Below are positions 49,261-61,233 of a stretch of DNA of 64,000 bases, in pieces; the first letter of the stretch is position 1, and every line of letters starts with the position of its first letter. The position numbers were made by a program, and so were the translations under genes. This DNA comes from Elgaria multicarinata webbii. Its lineage: Eukaryota; Chordata; Lepidosauria; Squamata; Anguidae. The notes below the pieces were generated by a model, which had not been told where the DNA came from, did no database searches, and was given only the letters and a program-made list of their open reading frames with translations. Location: contig NC_086175.1 of NCBI RefSeq assembly GCF_023053635.1, forward strand, positions 118,370,740-118,434,739, written 5' to 3'.

Positions 49261-52220
49261 TATAGCACCAGCAATAGCATCTCTTTAGGAGCTTTGGAAG
49301 TCGTGGTCTTCAAAACACTTGAGCCGGCACTGAAGCTGCTGTACTAAAGAGGGGCTAAAGCAGTTAGAACACTACGCACTCCTGCTTGTCAGGCTTTTGA
49401 ATTGCGCTTTTAAGAAGTATGAAAAAGTAAGTGTCTGCCAGGTCGTCATACCTGAAGGTTGTCGAAATGCTGTTCTCGCAGCTGCTGCTGCATTTCATCC
49501 AGATTTTGTTGGAAGAGAAGCTGGTCACTATCCAGGTGTGCCCTGCAGTTTTCCTGCTTTATCCTATCAAAGCCAGCTGTTTCTGAGCTCAGTTTCCAAT
49601 GAAAAGGACCATTTCTGGTAGCTGAGAAAGCTGTGTCAGTAGTTCTTGCAGGGAAAAACATTATAGTTACTTCCAGCTACATTTTTACCAGTTTCATGAA
49701 TGAAGTTTCACACTAATCACCTTTAAAACAAATTATGGTACCTAAAATGTAACATTTGGAACAGCAAAACTATTTAATAGTGACATGGTATTATACACCC
49801 ATAAGAAATGCATTTTAAAGAAAAGTTTGTCTCAAGCTATGAATAAAATCAGGGTTTTTTTGTATTTGATTACATTGTTGAATACTTTAGTGAGACCTTA
49901 TTTAAATAGTTCGCTAAATGTATATTTGTAGCTGAAGTATGTATCCACACCCCCCCCCCCCCCAAACCTATATACTTAAGCAGCAGCACAATATATGTGT
50001 AGGTGCTCCTAAGCCTACTTTCCCTTCGGTAGGCTAGAGTCAACATTATGTTCTTTTCTATATGCTTTACTTTTCATGTTTCTTATACTCCATTATTTTG
50101 GAAAACATAATGAACTTAATGAACAGTTTATACAAGCTTGTAATTAACACCTGCCTACAAGAACTGCAGCAATTTTATGTAAACTTCATATAACAAATTC
50201 TAGAACTATATTTTTCTCAAACATGTGTTAAAAGTGTTCTGTGAGTCATCTTTCACTTTGCAGGAGGGATAGAGAAATGTACAACCTTATGTTGTCTTTT
50301 ATTCCATATTACAGAGGGGAGAACTCAACACTCTACATTATGGGTAGGGAACCAGTGATCCATGGACTAGATGTAGCCAATGGCATCTCCCCAACTGGTC
50401 CATGATCCCGCTCTTTGACCTCCAACATTTCTCACAACAATTAGGATTTTTTCAAGACTAACTGCAGCACAGGGGACGATTTGGGGGATGGGGTGGACTC
50501 ACAGCTGGAAGAGGAAGCCTAATTGCTGATTGGAGGTGGGCATCTCTGTATTTGTACTATGTGGTGTTTGTGTTGTGTGCATTTGTATGTCCGTATGTGT
50601 GTAAATTGGAGTATGAGTTTGTGTATATGAATGAGCAAATAGGGGGAGGGTTAGTGAAGAGTAAAAAGAAGGAACGTCAACAAGAAAAGGCTATCCTGGA
50701 GAAGGCTATCATCAATGGCTACTAGTTCCTATGGCTATGTGCTACCTCCAGTATCACAGGCAGTAAGCCTATATTCACCAGTTGCTGGGGAACATGGGCA
50801 GGAGGGTGCTGTTGCACCCGTATCCTGCTTGTGGGTTCCTGGTCGACAGCTGGTTGGCCATATGTAAACAGAGTGCTGGACTAGATGGAAACTTGGTCTG
50901 ATCCATGTTTTTATGAAATTGTGCACATTAATAAACAAGGACAATGCTACATGTGTAAATACACTTTCATTTCAGAACATATGTCTGATTTAGCTAGCAT
51001 GCATACAAAGAGAAAAAGACAACCAGGGTGAAAGCATGAAAGGCAGGTCAATGAAAAGGACACATAAAAAGGAATTTTAAAACATTTGGAATTTATGAGT
51101 CTACCTGAAAAAAAATAACCTTATGAAAGGAATAAAATTTAATAAACAATATCAAACTATCCAAAAGGACTAATATGAAGAAGGGATCTTGGAGTGTATT
51201 CTAAATACAGTAACCAAAACATCAACAAAAGCAATTTTAGAGGAAGGGGATGTAAAATTTGAGACAATTACAAATAAGGAATACCTGCAATGAGTAAATA
51301 ACAATGTCCAATCCTACTTATAACCATTACCATGACCAAATTAAAAGCATGCAAAAGCTGACGTTATTCACAGTGCTTTTCTTTAAGAAGCCTTAAATAG
51401 CATTTCTTGTCAAATGTTTTGCCAACAAATCCCCCAATTCAACATCCAGATATTCTTTCACTGACTGCTTGCTTGAATTAAACAAATAGAATATGTACCT
51501 TACAATGACTTTGGATGATGACAACTGAAATCCCGGTGCTTGAATTTTCTGAAGAGCCTCATCCAATTTAAGTTCTGTTTTTCTCTGTGCTACAAGTTAG
51601 AAAGAGGGATAAGCATTTGTTACATGTCAAGTTTTTAATGTAAAAAGACTTAGGAATCATTTTCAACTAATTCTAAAAGCTGTGCCAACATCAGCACTCT
51701 ACTACAATTCTTAATATTTGTTTCCTGATTCATTTACACCCTTTTGTCCCCTGACAGCACAGCTTTGTGTACTCATTGTATCTTACTGAAATGCACTCCC
51801 AACTCCTGCAATTCTGTGGCTATTCTTTGATTTTGGCCACAGCTAGACCTAAGGTTTATCCTGGGATCATCCAGAGTTCACCCCTGCCTGAGCACTGGAT
51901 CCCCTGTGTGTCACCTAGATGAACAGGTTTGAGCCCTGGACGATCCAGAGATAAACGTTAGGTCTAGCTATGGCCTTTTTTTGAGGCATCTAATATAGTA
52001 TATAAGTAAAACCATATTTGCACATGATACCCAGCTATGAAAAGTTGCTGGAGGGGTGGGGAGAGGAAAGAGGATCTTGAATACTGCCTGTGGGATTAGG
52101 AACATAGGAAGATGCCTTATACTGAGTCAGACCATTGGTCCATCTAGCCCAGTATTGTTGACACTAACTGGCAGTGGCTCCCAAGGGTTTCAGGCAGGAA
52201 TTTTTCCTGCCCTACTTGTA

Positions 52221-52263
<43 letters not shown>

Positions 52264-55200
52264 TATAGCACCATCAATGTACATGGTGCTGTACAGATTA
52301 CACAGTAAATAGCAAGACCCTGCCGCATAGGCTTACAATCTAATAAAGTTGTAGTAAACAATAAGGAGGGAAAGAGAATGCAAAGAGGCACAGGGAAGTG
52401 TAAACAGGCACCGGGTGGGGTGAAGCTAACAGTATAGAGTCAGAACAAACTCAATATTTAAAAGCTATAGGGAAAAGAAAAGTTTTTAGCTGAGTTTTAA
52501 AAGCTGTGATTGAGTTAGTAGTTCTCAAGTGTTCTGGAAGAGCGTTCCAGGCGTAAGGGGCAGCAGAAGAAAAAGGACGAAGCCGAGTAAGGGAAGTGGA
52601 GGTCCTTGGGCAGGTGAGAAGCATGGCCACCTCTGGTTCGTTTATTTATTTATTGAAACATTTGTATCCTACCCTATATCACAAGGATCTCAGGCAGATG
52701 CTCTACCTCTGAGCCATGGCCCGTCTTCCAAAGACACAACCCCTGCTCCAAAAGAGCAAGGGTTCTGCAATATATGACCGAAGGGCACAATCCGGGGTTG
52801 TGGCACTTTCGTGCAGCTTGTTCATTTAAAAAGTCCTGAAAAAGAACTTCTTGACTGATTAGGCCACTAAGCATTTAATCAGAGACAGGAAATAAAAGCT
52901 CTAATAACGATTGGAATAAGGGCAATGGCCATGTGAAATGCCTGCAGAAATTATTATTTTTAAATGTTATGTTGTGGGATTGACACCCGAACTATAGAAG
53001 CTTTCAAGTTCATAAGCTTCCAAGTTCATCCAAGGCCCCACCAGGCTTTTACCAGTATGTGGTTTGTTTAGGTTACTGTATATAAATATAATAATTATTA
53101 TTTTACCAAGTATAGATAAGTATAATAAGTAACCAAGAAATTGGGATTCCATCCCTCGCTTCTCCTCACAAATGTGTGGCAAGATCAAAATATATCATTG
53201 CCAATCCTTTTTTCACTTTATTCATTTCATCAGTGGATAGAAAATATTACCTCACATTTGGAGCTGATGCACTTTATGACTGAGAGAGACTGGAGAAGAA
53301 TGTTTAATTGAAATACCACATCTCACAATTGAAACTCTGGAAAACTAACTGAAACCTCAGACTGTGCTAACACTGTTATATGTTCCTGACAGTGTGCACT
53401 CATTCCAATTATAGAGACTGAAGCAGAAACAAGGGGAGAGAAAATGCTATAGAATGCACAATGGTTCCATTGTGAAATGACTCAAAAACAGCAACTTTAA
53501 AGGAAGTTTCCTGTACTTAAATAAGAAAAACACTGAAATATATAATTTTATTGTATTTCATAGAGCTGTCAGGTAACTTAGACCAAAGTATTAACTTTGC
53601 TCACATACAAAGCCAACTTCAATGATACATATTTAAAATTAACAAGCTTCAACTGCCTGCAGTCTTGAAACTACTCACAGTGAAGACTCAGCAACGTTTT
53701 AACCTCCCACTGCAACCCACCAAGAGGCATCCAGATTTCCAAAGTGAGAATCACAGACATGTAGGGAAAGTGCAAAGATGAATACTTGGGAATGAAACAG
53801 AAACAGTCATGGAACTTGAGAAAAGAAATTACGGTGCAGGCACACCCTTAGAAAAGCCAGTTCTGTCTAACATAGGCAGCTGTGGCTGTGGTTACATTAG
53901 CACAAGGTGTAAATCCTTTCCACTGCACTGCCTTCCTATTGCTCTTTGTGCAAGTATTGGGGATGAGATCTTGCCTAATCCCCAAACTAAAGTGCAATCA
54001 GTATTTTCACCCTGGACAATGCTAATCTTTAAATTGTCAGTGTGATTTGCAAACCTCCTCCTCTCTTGCTTTGTGAAGATGAAAGATGACTACGCTGGAA
54101 CCTTTCAGTAGCTTCTTGATGTTTCAGTTTCCGTTGCAGCAAAATTTGTTCTCTAAATTTTTGTTCCTTTTCTTCATCCTCTTTCCATTTGTCTTCAAGT
54201 GCTCTGTTTAAAAACAACTGCAGCTTTTAATAAAAAGAACTTCCATGACATTATAAGTAGCTCAGTAGTACTACATATTAAGATGTTAGGCTTATTTGAG
54301 AACACGTTTCAAAATCAATAATGTTGCACAAGTGACAAAGCTGTGAGTCCACTATATTCAAAACTTAAAAATTAGATGCCAATGTTACTGTACCGGCATT
54401 AAAAACAAAACCAACTGTGTTGATAGGCTCCCAGATCCCACAAACTCCAGCCATACCTTTGTCCAGGTAAGAAGTGGGCAACTTGTAGCCTTCCAGATGC
54501 TTTGGCCAACAATTCCCTCAGTCCTAGCCAGCATAGTCAATGGTGCGGGATGATGAGAGTTGAAGGCCAAAACATCTGGAGGGCCACAAGTTGCCCACTC
54601 CCAGTTTAGGTGCTGTGTAGCCCACATACCATGCAAAAACCATTAGGGTGCTATGACTAATATATGACTGACTGCAGTAGTCACAACAGGTCCTAGCCAG
54701 TAGCTACAAGCCTGAGGTACTGTGTTCCTAATACACACCTGTTGAGAATGCTCTCACTAGTCACAGGTACTGTGAGTAGTTGTTGCATAGGCTCTGCACC
54801 ATGAAATATCACAGCTTTTCCAGTATACCTGGACTTTGATGGGGATAAACTTACTGTGCCTTAAAGAAGTTACATAAGTGTAGCCCAGAGTTGTGGATCA
54901 TGCCCACAGATCCACTTATGTTGAGGAGCTTACCTAATATATATTTAGTCTCAACAACACTGAAAGTAATTTCAAAATTGAAAGGAACAAGCTAGCATTA
55001 AGTAGTAGTTCAAAGCTGTGTTTGTTATACCATATTTCTTCGATTGTAAGATGCCATCGATTGTGGGACGCACACTAATTTCAGTACCACCAACAGAAAA
55101 AAAAACCCTAAGACACACACGCGATTCTAAGATGCACCCCATTTTAGAGATGTTTATATGGGGAAAAAAGTGTGTCTTAGAATTGAAGAAATAGGGTAGG

Positions 55201-56936
55201 TTAATAGGCACAGCAAGAGAACACAGCCTCCTCAATGTAAATAGCCAGTGGCAGGGGGAGGGATCCAGTTCCAATTTGTATATTTGACTACACATGAATA
55301 CATTTTATAGAGGTTTAAACTGAAAGAAGCTATATTCTGGGAATATTTTAAATCCTAATTCTCAGGTGTTTGCAGTAAGTAAGGTAGGAAAATAGAGATG
55401 ATAATACATTCAGGGTGCAATCTTATGGAGATAGTCGGCAGCTTCCAAAGTTAGAGGCTGCTGAGTATCCTAAATCAGTCACGGAGGGAATCCTCACCTA
55501 CATACTCCAGCTACCCTGCATTTTTGCTAGATGGGCGATTTCACCTGTCTAGCTGCAGTGCTTCAGAGCAAGAGGGAAGGAGGCTGGCGTGAGCACTGGA
55601 ATCTGAGTAAGGCGGTTGCCCCAGTCTCCTCCCCTCCTAGCCCCAGGGACCGCCCCCTTTCCCCCACCTCCACCCTCAGGTTTCCAAGCACGAAGAGGTA
55701 GCTGGCACAGTTCTTTCTGTGATAGCCATGAGAGGGAAGGGAGGGGAGCGTGGTTTACTGTCTCCAAGAATGAAGCCCTGCCTCCAACTTCAAAGCCAGT
55801 AAACTGAACAATCTTATGTCCTCTCAGACACTGTCTAGGGGGCATAAGATTGTTCTCTAACTAACAGTTTTCCACTTTTCATTTACCCAAGAATGGAGTT
55901 TGCAAAATCTACGTTACAGTAACCTGTGATATAAATGTGTGATAATTATCAATATACTTCTTTTTTTAAATGAAAAAATAGGAATCTCTTGCTCTCACAT
56001 CTTTTAAATGAATTTAACCCTCTGTTTATAGAAAGATCTACTCTATCAAGCTGGTTTCACAGCCAAATGTACCCTAAGAAAGCCATAAAAATAAAACATC
56101 TGGGGGATAGTATTAAGCATGACTCCATTTTCAAGTTAACAAAAAAACAAAACACTCTGGACTGTTTATGGGTTAAACAACCCAGAGTTAACTTTAACAA
56201 CTGATTGTAGGTTAACTCTGGCTTGTTTTAACTAATGAACAACCCAGAGTCTCCAGGGTTACATGTCATGCATCAACCTGTTCATAGGTTGTTTAACAAA
56301 TGGGAAATGGCTTGCATGCTCCATGTGTCCATGGCAAATCCTGGGTTAATTTACCCACATTTTGTAGCTAACAAGTTCAGTGGGGTATTAAAACATGAAC
56401 AGGATTGGAGTTTTAATACGTGATGACTCTGGAACTCAAAGCACAATCTTATGCGTACTTTCTCAGAAATAAGTCCTGCTGTGTTTAACAGAGATTAGTC
56501 CCAGGTAACTGCAAAGGATTGTGCTGTAAATGTTCTTTTTCACATATAAAAGTATCTAATGTGGGCAGATAATATTAGCAATAATTCTGTGAAGAAGCCA
56601 GAAGCTTGGTTCCTATCACTAAATTTCTGAGAGCCCTTAATTAATTATTCTAAATACAAATTCTCTAACAAAGTGGAAATTATCATCCCACCGTCATCCA
56701 GGTTGTCTGACTCATTTTTCATCTTGCCGGGAATTTGTGGATGGTATGTGTGGCATTTGTCATGGACATAAGCTTCTAAGATGTCACCCCTATGCACACT
56801 TACTTAAGAATAAGCCTCAATGAACACAGGAGTTACTTCTGAATATATGGCCCCTTTCAGAAGACACTTTAAACCATGCCTTTTTGCCTTATTCACCATG
56901 GTAAAAGCTGTGGTATAAAGTGTTTTCTGAACAGGG

Positions 56937-56980
<44 letters not shown>

Positions 56981-59900
56981 TCAGCTACAAGCCTCTTTAA
57001 CGGCGTTTCGCATGATGGTTAACCTTACTTTTTACTAAAGTTTTTTGGGCCATCGGTAGTTGTTCCCACTGAAATGTTTTTAACTTGCTAGACGTTATCA
57101 GATTAAATTATTTTTGATAGCTGTTTGTACATTTTATATTTTTATCTCTGCTGTTTTAGCGTTTCATAGCAGCTTTCAGTGTATTGGTGTTATTCTTAAA
57201 AAATTGCTTATTGTTTTAATTTATGGTTGTTAGCTGCCTTGAGCCCCTTTCAGGAGAGGCAGGCAACAAATGGTTAAATAAATAAACACTCCTTGCATGA
57301 CCTCCTCTCAAATCTGTGATTTTTCACAGGTCTCTGCTTGTTTACACCTGTAAGCATAATGCCCTTTGTACTCGATGAAAAAGGAATACTAGCACCAGTT
57401 CAGCAGTGCATCAGGGACAGCACAGCAATTCAAGGGGTCTATTGTTACATGAACATATTCTATTTCAGTTTGTGCAGACTGATGAACTGTATACATTTCT
57501 TGATTGCAGTGGAGCAAAACAAGATAGTGTAATAAGAAGCTAATAACAAGATACTTTATCTTCAGGCTATGATTTAGTTTAGCATTTATCTAAAAAGGTC
57601 ACCAATGTGTTAGGCTGGCTTGAGCACTATTATTCTAGCCACACTGGGTTGGATCCAGACTTTGTTATATTTAGAGTAGATCTACTCTAAGTATGTCTCA
57701 GTCTGGATCCAACCCATTTTTATCTGCCTGTATAAAGATATTGAAATATTTAACTATCCCTGTTTAAATCATGGCTTGCTATTTGTAAAATCCTCAGGAC
57801 ACTCTCAAAACTCACCATAGGTAGCAGAGGACCACAGCCAATCTGCTTCTTTTTATGAACTCTAAGACAAAAAGTATCATTTGAATGAATATATACTTTA
57901 AAATAAAGCATGCCCTACATTTACATACCTTCTTCTTTTATTTGTTTCTATGCAATGTTTTCGTGCTCGATTACGAGATAGTCTTTGATCCTTTAGCAAC
58001 TCATGGCGCTCTTTTGACAAATCTCTCTCAAGAAGTATCTTTAGATTTCTGATCATGGCATTAAAGATAATAGAAACTGTAGCAAAAATCCTAGAAACCA
58101 AGATCAAATTCTTGGTTATGATTAGAAACCAAGCTGTCTGTAGTCTGTTAATGACATGGAACCTTTTATAGGAAGCAAAGTATGGTCCTTGAAGATCATC
58201 TGAGGGATGTATGATTTTTCGGATTTCCTTTTCTGAAGCCATAGACATTCCTATGAATTTCAGAGATGGTCTTTGTAATCCAACTCCTCCTGCTGCTCCC
58301 TCCCGCTCACAGCAACCGCAGAAAAACCTGTGGCACCTGCTTTCCAAGGTCAGATGACCTTGTAGAGGTCAAAATGTTCCAGTCAGCAGGGAGGACAGAA
58401 GAGAAGCAGGGGTCTGTAGAAAGACCTCTCCAACCCTCAGAAGCCCATCTAGAAAAATAAATCTAAAAAGGAGGATGGAAAGGCATTCATTTAGTGGGCA
58501 GCAACCCATTAGTGTTGCGACCAAAGGCATTAAAGTTCCATTTATGATACATTTATTATTACAACATGCATTTTATGTGCCCCTAAGCACACTTACTTGG
58601 AATTAATTCCCACTGAAATTAGTGGGAATTCCATGTAATTCCATACCACTAAAGTGACCCGCTATACAAGGCAAGGGGGTAGAGCTGTCTAGCTCTACTC
58701 TATTGCCTCAGTCCACCGACTTCAACTGCAGCTTTTTGTAGGTGCAAATATAGGTTTGTTTTAAAGCAGACACACAGAAAGAGTATATGGCTGAAATCTT
58801 ATCTGGGAATAATACCACTGAACTCAACGGAATTTTTTTGGGAGTAGACATATATAAGATTGCACTGAAGTTAAAAAAAATACCCTGGCCATGAAAACAG
58901 TAACCCTGGACCAAACCAACAGTCCATCCAGTATATCATTTTGTGAGCCAAATGATATTGCCACAATATGACATACTTCCAGGTAAGTGTGGTTAGGATT
59001 GCAGTCTGTGCCTCCTAACAGTTTGATTCAGGTGCTTCAAGATGGTTTGACCACACAGGAAAAGATTTTAAGTTGTTCTCTTGTCTTCTCCCAGGCTTTG
59101 GAAGTTTAATATATTTTCACAGGGTTTGGCAACCATGGGTTAAATCTGACCAGTTAAAAATGACGAAAAATGACCTTCCAAAAATCAGAAGTCCTCTATT
59201 GAGGATTAAGGATAATGGTGGATCCCATGGCCATAAAAGTTAAAGACTACTGCTGGTCTACCCCACAGTGCTGTTTCACAAATTACACAGCAACAAATCC
59301 AGGATTTGCAATCAAATGCATACTTGACTGGGAGTTCAAGGTAATCCTGTCTCCCTGGGTCAGTTTACAAGTGCCATTTTTTAAAAGTGTACACCTAAGG
59401 TATTTTAAGTGTATACTATAAATGTAAAGTGTGAATGAAAGAAACACATAAACTCATCCAAAACCCACAGTTGGGCAATACCCAACCAGGACCAAATAAA
59501 ATGCCAAGAAATTTATCCTTATTTGGTTGGTCCTAATGAAGGTATTACCCAGCTGTGGATTTTGGATGTTTTCTCATGGATCTTTGCTTTTATATGAGCT
59601 CTACAAATTCATGGATCATAGGTACACACTTCAAGGAATATTGTATATATATACAAGACAATCAGCCCATGTCTTTTGTTTCACAATGTGTAAAACATCC
59701 AACAAGTGAACCTCTTTTATACACATGCACTGGTTTACCTGTTTGTCACATTCACACATCCACATGTTTAAGACTACACTTGGTGGTGGTGGGGACTTAT
59801 CTTCTACACTTTAGATTTAAGCAATGGACAGACACACACTATGTTATATATGTTCTTCTGCTGCCCCTTACGCCTGGAACGCTCTTCCAGAACATTTGAG

Positions 59901-61077
59901 AACTACAAGTTCAATCGCAGCTTTTAAAGCTCAACTAAAAACTTTTCTTTTTCCTAAAGCTTTTAAAACTTGATGTTGCGCAGACTTTATACTGTTAGTT
60001 TTACCCTACCCTGTGCCTGCTTACCCTACCCTGTGCCTGTTTGCATTCTCTTCCCCTCCTTATTGTTTTACTATGATTTTATTAGATTGTAAGCCTATGC
60101 GGCAGAGTCTTGCTATTTACTGTTTTACTCTGTACAGCACCATGTACATTGATGGTGCTATATAAATAAATAATAATAATAATAATTAATAAATGTTATC
60201 CCACCTTTGTTCCAGGAAGTTCAAGACAGCATATATGGTTCTTCTCCCATTTTAACCTTACATGTGGGAATGGCCAAAGGCCATGCAGTGAGCTCCATAG
60301 CTGAATGGGGATCTGAACTCCAAATATGTCTCTCCAAATCCTAGTCTGACACCACATCTCTCTCTCAGATCAGCATCAAATAATGTTGCCAGAGAGATAA
60401 ATCCTACTAATTTCCAGTATGACATATTTCCAGGTAAGTGTGCTTCAGACTGCAGTCTATGCCTCCTAACAGTTTGATTCAGGTGCTTCAAGGTGATTTA
60501 ACCACACATGAAAAAATTTAAGTTCTTCTATTGTCCTTTCCCAGCTGTTGCCAGTTTAATATATTATACCTAGTTCGGAAACTTCAGCTAGTTCAAAATA
60601 TGGCAGCCAGGTTAGTCACCAGTACATCTAGGGGTGAGCATATTACCCCAACATTAAAATCACTCCACTGGCTGCCAATTAGTTTCCAGGCAAAGTATAA
60701 AGTGTTGGTCATTACCTTTAAAGCCCTAAATGGTTTGGGTCCAGGTTACCTGCAGGATCGCCTTCTCCCATACAGTCTGCCCCGCACACTCAGGTCCTCT
60801 GGGGTGAACTTACTTCAGTCAGCTAAAACTAGGCTGACATCAGTTTCCCTGAGGACCTTTTCTTCTGTTGCCCCCAGACTTTGGAATGGCCTGCCGGAGG
60901 AGATTCGTAAAATTAACTCTCTGTGTGATTTTAAGGCAGCTTTAAAGACTAGCCTTTTCTGGCAGGCGTATCCAGATCCATGTAAAATCAAGAATTTTTA
61001 AGATGTGTTGATTCCTGTTTTAATGTTGTTCCCCGCCTCGATCCAAAGGGAGAGGCGGGTAAGAAATAAATAATTTA

Positions 61078-61110
<33 letters not shown>

Positions 61111-61181
61111 GCGGCAGAGTCTTGCTATTTACTGTTTTACTCTGTTCAGCACCATGTACATTGATGGTGCTATATAAATAA

Positions 61182-61233
<52 letters not shown>

